Source: Oxalobacteraceae bacterium OTU3CINTB1 (lineage in GTDB: Bacteria; Pseudomonadota; Gammaproteobacteria; Burkholderiales; Burkholderiaceae_D). Taken from it: DNA of 64,000 nucleotides. Every line of letters begins with the position of its first letter. The first letter of the stretch is position 1. The translations under genes were made by a program, and so were the position numbers. Below are positions 43,800 to 53,936 of the stretch, in pieces. The stretch spans positions 4,402,001 through 4,466,000 of the forward strand of contig CP099652.1 of NCBI GenBank assembly GCA_024123955.1, in the 5' to 3' direction. The notes below the pieces were generated by a model. The model did no database searches. It had not been told where the DNA came from and saw only the letters and a list, made by a program, of their open reading frames with translations.

Positions 43800-45311
43800 A
43801 TGAAAAAATGCAGTAATGCCCAGCATCCGCATTGCACCTACTGGGTCATGTCTGGAGAACAAGCTTGCGAAGGCGGTCACGCCCAAGCCGAGCCGTCCAG
43901 CTATGACCTGCTGAGTGCTGCGCGCAGCGCCCGCGCCGGTGACCCGGCGCCGACGCCGGCTGCCGCGCCGGCGGGATATGCCCGTCCGCTGCAACGCGCC
44001 CAATCGGAACGCCCGCAGCTGCATATCAGCGGCTTCGACCCGCGCGCCGCCGGCGGCCGTCAAACGCTGAAGATGGAACTGCGCGGCATGCCCGACGCCT
44101 GCGCGCCGCAACTGACGCTGCAGCTGCAATCGGACCTGATCCCCAACGGCGCCGCGCGCCAGCAGTTCGTGCGCGCGACAAACGGCGAATGGCGTCCGGT
44201 GTTCGTCGAGTTTTCGTCGCGCGGCAAGGAGCACGGCCAATACCAGATCAGCATCGAGCTGCTTAGCCAGCACACCGGCATGGCTGCCCGCAAATGGGTG
44301 TGCACCTTCGTCATCCTGGTGCCGCGCCTCGACGCCACCCTGACGGAAATCCACCGCATCTTCCTGAGCACCCACAAGAACGTGCGCGTGATGGCGGACG
44401 ACGCCTCGATCGCCCGCGTCAGCGCGCAAGGCGGCGACAGCCTCGATATCGACGTCACCGCCCGCAACGCCGGCATCGCGCATCTGGACCTGAACGCGCC
44501 GGCCGGCAAAGTGGACCTGGGCTTCACGACCATCGCCTGGGACGAGGATCTGATCGAGATCGACATCCCGGTCACCAATGCCGTCCATCCGCATGCCAGC
44601 CGCGCGGCCAGCTTTGTCAACGCTGCCCCGGAGAGCGGCGCGCAGCGTCAGATCCGCCTCTTCGCCATGGAAGAATGCGTGCTGGGACGCTTTGAACTGG
44701 TCGATCCGGAATCCGACGTGATGCTGACCCATTACACCGCCGACGGCCAGGACACCAACGGGCTGACGCGACGCCTCTCCGGCCGCCATGCGGTGATCCG
44801 CCGCTGTGGCCAGGGCTTCGAGATCGAAGACGTGTCCCGCTACGGCATCCTGCTCGACGGCGTCTGGCCGGGCAAGCACAAACCGACCACGCTGCGCCTC
44901 GGCATGCGCATTGAACTGAGCGCCAGCATCAAGGGCATCGTCGTGCTGTCGGTGTCGGCCATCATGCCGCACGGCGTGATCCTGCACCGCATCGACCAGG
45001 GCGCGAACGCCGAATGCTTCTACGTGCTGATGCCGGAAACCCATCCCGGTTATCCGGTCAAATCGTTTGCGGCCGCGCCGCACGCGGCCGCGCTGCCGCT
45101 GCTGCTGCATCGCGACGGCGGCTTCTGGCATCTCGACCAGTTGACCGGCAAGGAAACGGCGCTGGCGCCGGGCGTGTCGCTGGATAAGCTGAGCCGCATC
45201 CCGCGGCATAGCCGTTTCGCCAGCGATCCGTATCCGGAGCACTGGATCATCCGCACCGGCGCCGCCGACATGTACAACACCGTTGCCGCGCGCGACATGC
45301 ATACCGCCTAA
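43800..45311 (+). CDS. FHA-domain protein with N-terminal Cys/His cluster
   Basis: A 503-residue soluble protein. The first 25 residues hold a probable metal site (CSNAQHPHC, CEGGH). A middle region (about 75-270) of beta strands follows. The FHA domain is about 285-380: CVLGRFELVDPE, then RRLSGRHAVIRRCGQGFEIEDVSRYGILLDG, which has the Ser-x-x-His signature. FHA domains read phosphothreonine, so this is a likely reader of the cluster's kinases. It is 137 bp after the PP2C gene, the widest gap in this arm, and ends overlapping a convergent LysR gene by four bases. Confidence 0.85.
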   Translation: MKKCSNAQHPHCTYWVMSGEQACEGGHAQAEPSSYDLLSAARSARAGDPAPTPAAAPAGYARPLQRAQSERPQLHISGFDPRAAGGRQTLKMELRGMPDACAPQLTLQLQSDLIPNGAARQQFVRATNGEWRPVFVEFSSRGKEHGQYQISIELLSQHTGMAARKWVCTFVILVPRLDATLTEIHRIFLSTHKNVRVMADDASIARVSAQGGDSLDIDVTARNAGIAHLDLNAPAGKVDLGFTTIAWDEDLIEIDIPVTNAVHPHASRAASFVNAAPESGAQRQIRLFAMEECVLGRFELVDPESDVMLTHYTADGQDTNGLTRRLSGRHAVIRRCGQGFEIEDVSRYGILLDGVWPGKHKPTTLRLGMRIELSASIKGIVVLSVSAIMPHGVILHRIDQGANAECFYVLMPETHPGYPVKSFAAAPHAAALPLLLHRDGGFWHLDQLTGKETALAPGVSLDKLSRIPRHSRFASDPYPEHWIIRTGAADMYNTVAARDMHTA

Positions 45312-46213
45312 CGTATTTTCAGCGTCGTCTTCAACTGATCGAGCAGCGCCGCGACCTTGGGCGACATCGGGCGCGCCAGCGGCCAGACGATGTGCAGCGG
45401 CAGCCCGTCGATCGCCCGCTCCGCCATCACCTCCACCACCGCGCCCGACGCCAGATGCTCGCGCACCAGCCACGTCGCCAGCTGCGCCACGCCCATATCC
45501 GCCAGCACCGCCGTCATCTGCGCCTCGCCGTCGCCGGCCATGATGCGGTGCTCCATGGTGCGGCGCTCGGTCTGCCCGCCGGTGGAGGCGAACAGCCATG
45601 GACTCGCGGTGCCGTCGGCGCGTCCGTAAACGACGCAGTCGTGCTGCGTGAGGTCGGCGATGGAGTGCGGCGTGCCGCGTAGCGCCAGATAGGCCGGGGT
45701 GGCGCAGAAAATCAGGCGTTCGTCGCCCAGATGGACGTGTCCCAGCGACGCCGGCCAGTGGGCTGGCCCGCCGATGCGCACCGCCAGATCCAGCCCCTCC
45801 TCCTGCACGTCGACAAATCGGTCGGTGAAGGTGACCTGCGGCCGCAGATTCGGATACTGCCCGCAAAAGCGCAGCAGCTCGGGCATGACGCGCATGCGGC
45901 CGAAGGTGGCCGGCAAGCCGAGTACCAGACGGCCGGCCGGCTCGGCGTCCTGCGCCAGCGCTGCTTCGGTCTCGCCCAGCTCCATCAGCACGCGCCGGCA
46001 GGTCTCGTGGTATTTGCGGCCGGCGTCGGTCAGGGTCAGGCTGCGGGTGCTGCGCTCGAACAGCTTGACGCCGAGCCGCGCCTCGAGCCGCGCGAGGCTT
46101 TTGCTGACCGCGGAGCTGCTCAGTTGCAGCCGGGCGGCGGCCAAGGTGAAGCTGCCGGCGTCGGCGGCCTGCACGAAATAAGCGATGTCCTTGAGGTGGT
46201 CTGAAGCGTGCAT
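45308..46213 (-). CDS. LysR-family transcriptional regulator
   Basis: A 301-residue regulator with the N-terminal winged helix (FVQAADAGSFTLAAARLQLSS, SAVSKSLARLEARLGVKLFERSTR) and a periplasmic-binding-like effector domain. It is divergent from the oxidoreductase gene at 46320 across about 106 bp, the usual layout for a LysR regulator and its target. Confidence 0.93.
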   Translation of the reverse strand: MHASDHLKDIAYFVQAADAGSFTLAAARLQLSSSAVSKSLARLEARLGVKLFERSTRSLTLTDAGRKYHETCRRVLMELGETEAALAQDAEPAGRLVLGLPATFGRMRVMPELLRFCGQYPNLRPQVTFTDRFVDVQEEGLDLAVRIGGPAHWPASLGHVHLGDERLIFCATPAYLALRGTPHSIADLTQHDCVVYGRADGTASPWLFASTGGQTERRTMEHRIMAGDGEAQMTAVLADMGVAQLATWLVREHLASGAVVEVMAERAIDGLPLHIVWPLARPMSPKVAALLDQLKTTLKIR

Positions 46214-46319
46214 TTGGTCGGCTTGGCGGAATAAATTTCAGGAATTGATTGAAATCTTATCGTAAATACGAATTTGCTTCGCGATTATCATTCCTTATCG
46301 CTTAATTGAAGGAGTCCGC

Positions 46320-47390
46320 ATGAAAAATACCGCATTGATCGTTGGCGCCAGCGGCGTCACGGGTAGCGCGCTGGCCGGGCGGCTGCTGGGTAATGGCTGG
46401 TCGGTCCTTGGCCTGTCACGCGGCCGCACGCCGCTGCTCGATGGCGTCGAACCGATACGCGCGGACCTGACCTCGCGCGATGAGGTGGCGCGGGCGCTGG
46501 CCGGGCGCGCCGTCACGCATGTGTTCTTCACCGCGTGGGCGCGCCAGGCCAACGAAAAAGAGAATATCCGCGTCAATGGCGCGATGGTGAGCAATGTGCT
46601 CGACGCCTTGCATGACGCGGCGACCTTGAAGCACGCGGCGCTGGTGACGGGTTTGAAGCATTACCTCGGTCCTTTCGAGGCGTATGCGACCGGCGCGGTT
46701 CCCGAGACGCCGTTCCGGGAGGAGCAAGGACGCAAGCCGGTCGACAATTTCTATTATGAGCAGGAGGACCGCTTGTTCGCGGCGGCGCAGCGCGGCGGCT
46801 ATAGCTGGAGCGTACATCGGCCGCATACGGTGATCGGTTACGCGGTGGCCAATGCGATGAATATGGGTTTAACGCTGGCCGCCTATGCGACGCTGTGCAA
46901 GGAGTCCGGGACGCCGTTCGTGTTCCCTGGATCGGCGGCGCAGTGGAACGGGTTGACGGATATGACCGACGCGCGGCTGCTGGCGGCGCATCTGGAATGG
47001 GCGGCGACCAGCGCGGCGGGCGCCAACGAGGACTTCAACGTCGTCAACGGGGATGTGTTCAGGTGGAAGTGGCTGTGGCCGAAGCTGGCGGAATATTTTG
47101 GTATCGAGGCGGCGCCGTTCGACGGGGTTGTCCAGCCGCTCGAGGGCAGGATGGGCGATGCGCCGCGCGCGTGGGCGGAGATCGCGGCCAGGCACGGACT
47201 GGCGGAAGCGGATATCGGCAAGCTGGCGTCGTGGTGGCATACCGACGCGGATCTGGGCCGGCCGATGGAAGTCCTCGCGGACATGACCAAGAGCCGCAAG
47301 GCGGGTTTCTTGGCGTATCAAAGCACGCCGGATGCGTTCTTTGATTTGTTCGAGCGGCTCAAGGCGGAGCGTATCATTCCGGGCGGTTGA
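46320..47390 (+). CDS. PRISE-like NAD(P)-dependent short-chain reductase/epimerase
   Basis: A 356-residue Rossmann-fold enzyme. It starts LIVGASGVTGSALAGRLL; the NFYYEQEDRL motif with the catalytic Tyr, the VTGLKHYLGPF segment and SVHRPHTVIGY are marks of the progesterone 5-beta-reductase/iridoid synthase-like (PRISE) group. The ATG follows GAAGGAGTCCGC. Probably an enone reductase controlled by the divergent LysR protein; substrate unknown. Confidence 0.87.
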   Translation: MKNTALIVGASGVTGSALAGRLLGNGWSVLGLSRGRTPLLDGVEPIRADLTSRDEVARALAGRAVTHVFFTAWARQANEKENIRVNGAMVSNVLDALHDAATLKHAALVTGLKHYLGPFEAYATGAVPETPFREEQGRKPVDNFYYEQEDRLFAAAQRGGYSWSVHRPHTVIGYAVANAMNMGLTLAAYATLCKESGTPFVFPGSAAQWNGLTDMTDARLLAAHLEWAATSAAGANEDFNVVNGDVFRWKWLWPKLAEYFGIEAAPFDGVVQPLEGRMGDAPRAWAEIAARHGLAEADIGKLASWWHTDADLGRPMEVLADMTKSRKAGFLAYQSTPDAFFDLFERLKAERIIPGG

Positions 47391-47419
47391 CCAGGACGAC
47401 GCTCCGCGCGGCTCTTGAC

Positions 47420-48313
47420 TTACAGGTACTGCCCGCCCGCCGGCTTCTTGACCGGCAGCGGTATCCACTCCGTCTCGCCGGGCACCTTGTCGAAGCGTTG
47501 CGCCTCCCAATCTTCGCCCGCCTTCACAATGCGCTCCTTGCTCGACGAGACGAAATTCCACGACATGAAGCGCCGCCCATCCAGCGGCTCGCCGCCGATC
47601 ACCACAAAGTGCGCTTCCGACGCCGCTTTCACCCGCTGCGTGCTGCCCGTATCGACCAGCGCCATATTGTTCTTCTCCAGCGGCGTGCCGTCGATCTCCA
47701 GATCGCCGTCAATCGGATAGATCGCCGCTTCCTCCGGCAGTCCGCTCAAGGCCAGCTCCTGCCCCGCCTTCAACATCACATCCAGATACAAGGTGCGGCT
47801 AAAGGTCTTGACCGGCGAGGTTTTGCCGAAGGCGGTGCCGATCAACACGCGCACCCGGGCGCCATCGACCGTCAGCTCCGGAATATCGGCGGAAGGCGTG
47901 TGGCAAAAACCCGGCTCGTCCTCCTCGTGCGCCACCGGCAGCGCGGCCCACAGCTGCAGGCCGTGCGTGCGGTGCGGCTTGCCGACCAAATCCTTCGGCG
48001 TGCGCTCGGAATGGACGATGCCGCGCCCCGCCGTCATCCAGTTGATCGCACCCGGTTCGATGCGCTGGAAGGTGCCGATGCTGTCGCGGTGATCCATCGC
48101 TCCCTCGAACAGATAGGTCACCGTCGCCAGCCCGATATGCGGATGCGGACGCACGTCGTGGTCGGCATCGAGCGGCACATCGACCGGACCGAAATGGTCG
48201 AAGAAAATAAACGGGCCGACGGCCTGCTTGATGGCGGACGGCAGATAGCGGCGCACGACGAAGCCGCCGCCCAGATCCTTTTCATGGCCCTTCAACAGAT
48301 TCGAGATCGTCAT
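47420..48313 (-). CDS. Pirin-family cupin protein
   Basis: A 297-residue bicupin. Pirin motifs are present: RRYLPSAIKQAVGPFIFFDHFGP, HPHIGLATVTYLFEGAMDHRDS, MTAGRGIVHSE and THGLQLWAALP. Some pirins are quercetinases or redox sensors. It starts four bases after the OsmC-type gene, so the two are one operon. Confidence 0.93.
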   Translation of the reverse strand: MTISNLLKGHEKDLGGGFVVRRYLPSAIKQAVGPFIFFDHFGPVDVPLDADHDVRPHPHIGLATVTYLFEGAMDHRDSIGTFQRIEPGAINWMTAGRGIVHSERTPKDLVGKPHRTHGLQLWAALPVAHEEDEPGFCHTPSADIPELTVDGARVRVLIGTAFGKTSPVKTFSRTLYLDVMLKAGQELALSGLPEEAAIYPIDGDLEIDGTPLEKNNMALVDTGSTQRVKAASEAHFVVIGGEPLDGRRFMSWNFVSSSKERIVKAGEDWEAQRFDKVPGETEWIPLPVKKPAGGQYL

Positions 48314-48317
48314 CGGC

Positions 48318-48716
48318 TTATCCCAGAACGGTGGTGACTTCGGTGGTCACGGACGTCATCAGTTTGTGGATCGGGCATTTCTGCGCGGCGGCCAGCAGCT
48401 CGGCGCGTTGGGTCTCGCTCAGATTACCCGTCAGGTGCAAGGTGGCGGCCAGGCGGTAGACGCCCTGGCGCTCCTCGCTGGCGTCGCGCTCCATGCTCAC
48501 TTCCACATGTTCGAGCGGGATGTTCTTGCGCTTGGCGAACCAGACCACCGTGAGCGCCTTGCAGGCGCTCAGCGCCGCGTCGTACAGGTCGTGCGGCGAC
48601 GGACCGGCGTCGTTGCCGCCCTCTTCAACCGAACCGTCGGTCGATACGATGTGGTTGCGCACATGGATGATGTGGCGCATCTGCAGCGATTGATCGCGCA
48701 GTACTTTGATAGTCAT
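48318..48716 (-). CDS. OsmC-family peroxiredoxin-like protein
   Basis: A 132-residue protein from ATG 48716 (AAGGAACACGG ribosome site). The two conserved cysteines lie in LSACKALTVVWFAKR and AAQKCPIHKLM. OsmC proteins reduce organic hydroperoxides. It is co-transcribed with the pirin gene, suggesting an oxidative-stress unit. Confidence 0.9.
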   Translation of the reverse strand: MTIKVLRDQSLQMRHIIHVRNHIVSTDGSVEEGGNDAGPSPHDLYDAALSACKALTVVWFAKRKNIPLEHVEVSMERDASEERQGVYRLAATLHLTGNLSETQRAELLAAAQKCPIHKLMTSVTTEVTTVLG

Positions 48717-48797
48717 TCCGTGTTCCTTGTGGGCGGTAATCAGAACCCACAATTTACACCGTTTAGTAGAGTTTTGCCTCCCCTGAATGGGGAAGCG

Positions 48798-49142
48798 TCA
48801 CACCACTTTCTTGACGAATTCCGTCTTCAGGCTCATGGCGCCGAAGCCTTCGATCTTGCAGTCGATATCGTGGTCGCTGTCGACCAGGCGGATGTTCTTG
48901 ACTTTGGTGCCGACTTTGACGGTGCCGCCGCCGCCCTTGAGCTTCAGGTCCTTGATGACGGTGACGGTATCGCCATCCTGCAGAATGTTCCCGACCGCGT
49001 CGCGGTAGACGCGCGCGCCTTCGTCGGCGGCATCGGCGGCGGTTGCGCTCCACTCGTGCGCGCATTCCGGGCACACCAGCTGGGCGCCATCTTCGTAGGT
49101 GAATTCGGAATTACATTTCGGGCATGGGGGCAAAGCGCTCAT
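48798..49142 (-). CDS. Zinc-ribbon YjdM/PhnA-family protein
   Basis: A 114-residue protein, close to the E. coli PhnA/YjdM length. It has an N-terminal zinc ribbon ([21 protein letters not shown]) and a KOW-like C-terminal domain ([50 protein letters not shown]). The start is ATG 49142, with AGGACCCACG upstream. Function unknown despite the old phosphonate name. Confidence 0.92.
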   Translation of the reverse strand: MSALPPCPKCNSEFTYEDGAQLVCPECAHEWSATAADAADEGARVYRDAVGNILQDGDTVTVIKDLKLKGGGGTVKVGTKVKNIRLVDSDHDIDCKIEGFGAMSLKTEFVKKVV

Positions 49143-49209
49143 CGTGGGTCCTGGTGGTTGTACTGCAAAAGGCGGCAGTATACACCTACCTGCGCGCCTC
49201 GCCCCACCC

Positions 49210-51531
49210 CTAGACCAGTTTGCGGGCGACGCGGAAGCCGACAATATCGTTGGCCAGCACCGCAGAGAAACCATTGCGCACCGAGGAGCGCAGGTAGCGC
49301 GGGTTGTACAGCCATGAGCCGCCGCGCAGTATCCGCCGCACCGGATCGCCGCCCTCTTCCCACGCGCTGCCGTCGACCGGCGCGCCCACGTAGCTGTCGT
49401 GGACCACGTCCTGCGTCCATTCCCACACGTTGCCGTGCATGTCGAACAGGCCCCATGGATTGGGCGGGAAGGTGCCGGCCTTGCTGGTCCCCTGGCGGAA
49501 GGCGCCGCGCGCGCTGCCGTTATAGGTGTAGTTGCCGTCGTAGTTGGCCTGCTCGGGGGTGATGCTGTCGCCGAAGCTGAAGGCGGTCTTGGTGCCGGCC
49601 CGGCATGCGTACTCCCATTCCGATTCGCTGGGCAAGCGATAGGTCTGGCCGGTCTTTTCGGACAGCCAGCGCAAATACAGCTGCACGTCCATCCAGCTGA
49701 CGCCGATCACCGGATGGTCGTCGTCCTGCGCGAAACCCGGCGCGCGCCAATCGGTGTCGGATTGCGATTCCCAACCGGTGGCGCGGACGAACTGGCGCCA
49801 CTGCCCCACCGTCACCGGAAAGCGTCCCATCGCGATCGGCTGCTCAATGCCGACCCAGTGCTGCGGCGTCTCGCGGTCCAGCCAGTTTTTTTGCGCCCCC
49901 GCCTTGATCGCGACCGCGTGTTCGTGTTCGTGGGACCCCATCTGAAAACGCCCGGTGGGGATCAGCACCAGGTCGGGACCAACCCCGGTGCCGTCGATGA
50001 AGCGGTCGCGCAGCACGCCACTTGGATCTGCGACGGGACTGCCCGCTGTCGGCATCAACGCCGCAAGTTCGGCGGCATTGCGTTCGGCCAGCTGCTTGCG
50101 GTGACGCTCCTGTTCCGAGCGATACGCCGCTTCCGCCTTCAGCTGCGCGGCCTTGCGTTGCAGTTCCTCGCGCTCGTCGCGGGCCTTCTTGGCATCGGCG
50201 TCGCGGCGCGCCTGCAATTGCTCGCGCAAGGTTTGCTTGCGCGCCAGCGCGGCGGCTTCCGCTTCCGCGCGCTGCTTGGCCTCCAGCGCGCGGCGTTGCT
50301 GGTCGAGCCGCACCTTTTCCAGCGCGGCCGCCTTGGCCTCGGCCTCGCGGCGCGCGGCCATTTCCACCGCCTGCGCCTGACGCTTCTGTTCCGTCAGGCG
50401 GGCTTGTTCGGCCTGCGCCGCCAGCTCCTTTTTGCGCTGCCGCTCACGCTCCAGCTGTTCCTGTTGGTCCTTCTCCTGTTGCGCGGCCTTCTGCGCGGCC
50501 TGCGCGGCCAGTTCCTCGTCGGTCGGGCCGGTGGCCCGCAGCAGCTGCGCCAACAGCTCGTTGACCGACGCCGGGCGCCGTTCCTGCTGGTAGGCGAAGC
50601 CGGTTTGCAGCACCTGCCATTGGCGCTCGTTCAAGCCGTGCGGCGGCGATGGATGAAAGTCGGCCGGCCGCATATCGTCGAACGGCATGCGGCCTTCCAG
50701 CAGCTGGTAGATCATCACGGCCACCGCGTACACATCGAGCTTGGGCGCGGGCTGGCGCTGATGCGTGCCCGCTTCCGGCGCGCGATAACCCACCGTGCCG
50801 GCGTTCGGCGTCTGCAAACCGAGGCTGCTGCCGGCGCTGCGCGCGCGCGAGGCGATGCCGAAATCGAGCAGCTTGATTTCGTTGCGCTGGGTCAGGAAGA
50901 CGTTGCCGGGTTTAATGTCGCGGTGAACCAGCTTGTGCTTCTCCCACGCGTATTGCAGCGCGTCGCCGACCGGCGACAACAGCTTGAAGACCGCCTCCAG
51001 CGGCAGCGGCCCTTGAGCGGCCAGGTAGCCATCCAGGTCCTGGCCTTCCAGGTACTCCATGATGATGAAGTAGCTGGAGGTGGCCGGGTCCTGCGCCCAT
51101 TCGTAGACGCGGACGATGTTCTCGTGCGCCAGCTTGCGCGCCTGGGTGGCTTCCTCGATCAGCAGCTTGGCGTGGGTGGCGCTTTGGGTGAGCTGCGGCG
51201 GCAGGATCTTCAGCGCGACCATCTCGCTGTGGCCCAGCTCCGCGTGCGTGGCCAGGTCGGTGGCCTGCCACACCTGTCCCATGCCGCCCATGCCGATCAG
51301 GCGCTCGAGCCGGTAACGGCGGTTTTGCGGGCCGATTTCCTGGCCAGACATCAGACCCAGTTCCGTGCCCTGGCGCACCGGCATCGGCGCAGCCGTGACG
51401 CTGCCTCCCGGCGGCGCGTACTCCGCATCCAGGATGGCGTTCTTGCGACGGTCGAACTCTTGGAGGCTCAACAAACCGTCATCATGTAAGGCCCGCAGTT
51501 CGCGGATCTTGTCTCTTGCCGTTTGCATCAT
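49210..51531 (-). CDS. Ser/Thr kinase fused to formylglycine-generating-enzyme-like domain
   Basis: 773 residues in four parts. Residues 1-38 form a SHOCT-like helix pair ([22 protein letters not shown]). Residues 72-340 are a complete Hanks kinase ([36 protein letters not shown]). Residues 350-510 form a long Ala/Glu/Arg/Gln coiled coil. Residues 535-773 form a sulfatase-modifying/FGE-like domain ([61 protein letters not shown]). In such fusions the FGE-like domain is probably a ligand-binding fold rather than an enzyme. It is the last gene of the minus-strand arm, 35 bp after the SPFH gene. Confidence 0.92.
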   Translation of the reverse strand: MMQTARDKIRELRALHDDGLLSLQEFDRRKNAILDAEYAPPGGSVTAAPMPVRQGTELGLMSGQEIGPQNRRYRLERLIGMGGMGQVWQATDLATHAELGHSEMVALKILPPQLTQSATHAKLLIEEATQARKLAHENIVRVYEWAQDPATSSYFIIMEYLEGQDLDGYLAAQGPLPLEAVFKLLSPVGDALQYAWEKHKLVHRDIKPGNVFLTQRNEIKLLDFGIASRARSAGSSLGLQTPNAGTVGYRAPEAGTHQRQPAPKLDVYAVAVMIYQLLEGRMPFDDMRPADFHPSPPHGLNERQWQVLQTGFAYQQERRPASVNELLAQLLRATGPTDEELAAQAAQKAAQQEKDQQEQLERERQRKKELAAQAEQARLTEQKRQAQAVEMAARREAEAKAAALEKVRLDQQRRALEAKQRAEAEAAALARKQTLREQLQARRDADAKKARDEREELQRKAAQLKAEAAYRSEQERHRKQLAERNAAELAALMPTAGSPVADPSGVLRDRFIDGTGVGPDLVLIPTGRFQMGSHEHEHAVAIKAGAQKNWLDRETPQHWVGIEQPIAMGRFPVTVGQWRQFVRATGWESQSDTDWRAPGFAQDDDHPVIGVSWMDVQLYLRWLSEKTGQTYRLPSESEWEYACRAGTKTAFSFGDSITPEQANYDGNYTYNGSARGAFRQGTSKAGTFPPNPWGLFDMHGNVWEWTQDVVHDSYVGAPVDGSAWEEGGDPVRRILRGGSWLYNPRYLRSSVRNGFSAVLANDIVGFRVARKLV

Positions 51532-51566
51532 TGACTGAAGTGTAACCGTTCCTGCTGTTTGGCGTT

Positions 51567-53837
51567 TTAGGTCAGTGGGACGCCGCATTGGGCGCAGAAC
51601 TTGTCGTGGGGGTGGTCTATCCGCGTCGGGTGGCCGTTGACGCAGTAGCCCACGCTTTTCGGCGTCGCCGGCAAAGGCACGCCTGCGCGCGCGACGCCGA
51701 TGCCCAACTGGCTCTGGGTCGTCAGCGCGCTGGCGCTCGCGGCGTTCTGCACGTTGAGCAGGTCGAGCTGATGGCGGCGGTCCTTGTCCAGTTCCGCGTC
51801 GCGATGCGCGCGTTCCTCGAGCACCCGCTCGTGGGCCTGCTGCTGCGCTTCGGCCGGCGTCATGCCATGTTCGGCGGCCACCACGTGGGCCAACGCCTGT
51901 ATCTGCTCGGCCGACATGCCGCCCTGGATCTGCATTTTCATGATCTGCGACAGCGCCTGCGCATTGGGCTCGGCGGCGGTGGCTACCTTGCCGCTGTCGC
52001 TCAAACCGCCGATGGTTTCGATGCGCTTGATCTCATGCGATTGCTGCGCCAGCAGCACGTCGTACTCGCCCTTCCAGCGCGCGAACTTCTCTTCGCGCTC
52101 GTGCTCCAGCTTTTTCAGTTCGCGCTGCCATTCGGCCTCCTGATCCTTTTGCTTGAGGATCTGGCGCTGCTCGTCGACCGCCAACTGGTCCAGCAAGGCC
52201 TGTTTGCTGTTGGCCTGGTTCTGCCGCGCGTGGATGCCGTCCGCCTCGATCGTGCGCAGCAGCTTTTCGTATTGCGCGATGGAGTCGGCCTGCGCGCCGG
52301 CGCGCTTCAATTCCTCGATCTTCTGGTTGATCTCGGCCACCTGCACGGCGTTGGCGGCGTCCTTGACGGCGTCGCCGCGCAGCAGCTCGCGCTGACGCGC
52401 CAGCGCAAGCTGGTCTTCCCATTCCTGCACCCGCTCGGCCTCGCGGCGACGGGCGGCGCCGGCCAGGGTCATGCCCTGGATGCGCGCCTCGTGGGCTTCC
52501 GACTCCACCTGCAGTTCGCGCGCCTTCTCGTCCTTTTCGCGCTGGCGCAACGCCGCCAGCTCGTTGCGGCGGTGCGACTCGTCCTCGATCAGCAGCGCCT
52601 GGGCGATCTGGTTCTCGATCGCCTGCTGGCGCAACTGGTGCGATAGCCGCTGCTGCGCCAACTGGCGCTGCTCGGCGGCGGTCTGCTGCAGCACTTCCAG
52701 CTCGGTGCGCATCTTGATTTGCGCCAGCTGGCGCACGTGTTCCCAGTCGGCCTGCTCGCCGGCGCGCTGCGACTTGCCCTTCGCCAGTTCGTGCTCAAGG
52801 TCGGCCAAAATGGTGCCGGCGCCCTTGTCCAGCGCCACCTTGCGGGTTTTCGATTCCATGACGCGGCTGTAAAGCTCCACCTCGCGCGCCCGCAGCGACT
52901 GTATCCGCTCGCTTTCCTTCAAGGTCAGTTCGGCCTTGTTGACGCTGGCGTCCTGGCGCAGCTCCGCGCGGCGGAAGTCGGAGCGCATCTTCTGCTCCTC
53001 GCGCCAGATGGCCTGCCATTCCTCCTCGTCGTAAATCTGGTCGAGCTGCTTGACATGTTCGAGCTGCACGTGGCGCTCGTCAGCCACCAGCCACAGGGTG
53101 CCGATGCGCTCGCGGTTATGGTCGAATTTATCGTGGCGCAGCGCCGCCGTCTCGACCCGCTCCACCGCCAGGCCGTAGGCGGCAAGCCGCAGTTTGAGGG
53201 CGGCCTGCAGCCGTTCGTCCAGTTGCAGGCGCAGATCGGCGTTTTGCGCCATGTCGCGCATCGAACGGCCGCCGACAAATTCGGCCGCCAGCTGGCGCAC
53301 CGATGGCGACAGCAATTCGTGCAGGTGCAAGGTGCTGACGACGCCGGGCACGGTCATGAAGTGCTGTGCGAAGGCCGGCACGTTCTCGATGCGGATGGCG
53401 ACGGTGAAGCGCGCCGATATCTTCAGGTGTTCGGCCGTTTGCAGGTCGCTGAACGAAAACTCGACCGGCAACGGCGCGCTGCGGGTGATGAGGATTTCGG
53501 CGTTCTGGTTGCGCAGCAGGTGATTGAGGCGGGTGAAGAAGCCTTCGATCTCGTATTCACCCTGCGGCACTTCGGTCGCCTTGTCGGCTTGCAGGATGTA
53601 GGCGCGCGAGGTCGCCGGCACGCGCAGCGTTTTGGTGAAGATGCCCGACAAGGCGCTGACGCCGAAATAGACCGCCAGCTCGTCGTCGCCGGGAATCCAG
53701 CGGTTGTCGCGCAGGACCGGCTCGTTGCGCGGCGCGCCCAGGGTCAAACCGCAATGCTTGCAGTAGCCCGACTGGTCATCGTTTTTGTGCTCGCAACGCG
53801 GGCATTTAACGCCGCCAAAACCAAACATTTGGAACAT
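51567..53837 (-). CDS. SPFH-domain protein with two zinc ribbons and long coiled coil
   Basis: A 756-residue cytosolic protein. An N-terminal zinc ribbon (CPRC 12-15, CKHC 26-29) is followed by an SPFH/band-7-like domain (about 50-270). About 350 residues of charged coiled coil come next (270-620), and the protein ends with a second zinc ribbon (YCVNGH, FCAQCG). This architecture matches proteins often annotated as virion core/YdjI-like. SPFH proteins oligomerise into rings and cages. The ATG follows GGAGTCTGAC. A scaffold role for the neighbouring kinase is inferred. Confidence 0.82.
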   Translation of the reverse strand: MFQMFGFGGVKCPRCEHKNDDQSGYCKHCGLTLGAPRNEPVLRDNRWIPGDDELAVYFGVSALSGIFTKTLRVPATSRAYILQADKATEVPQGEYEIEGFFTRLNHLLRNQNAEILITRSAPLPVEFSFSDLQTAEHLKISARFTVAIRIENVPAFAQHFMTVPGVVSTLHLHELLSPSVRQLAAEFVGGRSMRDMAQNADLRLQLDERLQAALKLRLAAYGLAVERVETAALRHDKFDHNRERIGTLWLVADERHVQLEHVKQLDQIYDEEEWQAIWREEQKMRSDFRRAELRQDASVNKAELTLKESERIQSLRAREVELYSRVMESKTRKVALDKGAGTILADLEHELAKGKSQRAGEQADWEHVRQLAQIKMRTELEVLQQTAAEQRQLAQQRLSHQLRQQAIENQIAQALLIEDESHRRNELAALRQREKDEKARELQVESEAHEARIQGMTLAGAARRREAERVQEWEDQLALARQRELLRGDAVKDAANAVQVAEINQKIEELKRAGAQADSIAQYEKLLRTIEADGIHARQNQANSKQALLDQLAVDEQRQILKQKDQEAEWQRELKKLEHEREEKFARWKGEYDVLLAQQSHEIKRIETIGGLSDSGKVATAAEPNAQALSQIMKMQIQGGMSAEQIQALAHVVAAEHGMTPAEAQQQAHERVLEERAHRDAELDKDRRHQLDLLNVQNAASASALTTQSQLGIGVARAGVPLPATPKSVGYCVNGHPTRIDHPHDKFCAQCGVPLT

Positions 53838-53936
53838 GTCAGACTCCTTCTTCGATTCATCTTCCGTGCCACCCTGTCATCCGCCGATTTTAGCAGGGCA
53901 AGCCGGTTTCATTCTTGCGCACGATTCAGCCCCAGC

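Noticed and set aside
36922..45311. Kinase/FHA/PP2C genes as part of a type VI secretion locus
   Set aside because: No Tss structural genes (VipA/B, Hcp, VgrG, ClpV, TssJKLM) are present in the window; the partners are SEDS and penicillin-binding proteins instead.
43518..45866. 782-codon open frame on the minus strand
   Set aside because: It is the antisense of the FHA-domain gene and part of PP2C and LysR genes; the translation has no family features and is typical of GC-rich shadow frames.
49399..51489. 696-codon open frame on the plus strand
   Set aside because: It is antisense to the kinase-FGE gene, whose domains are unmistakable; the translation is leucine/arginine-rich noise.
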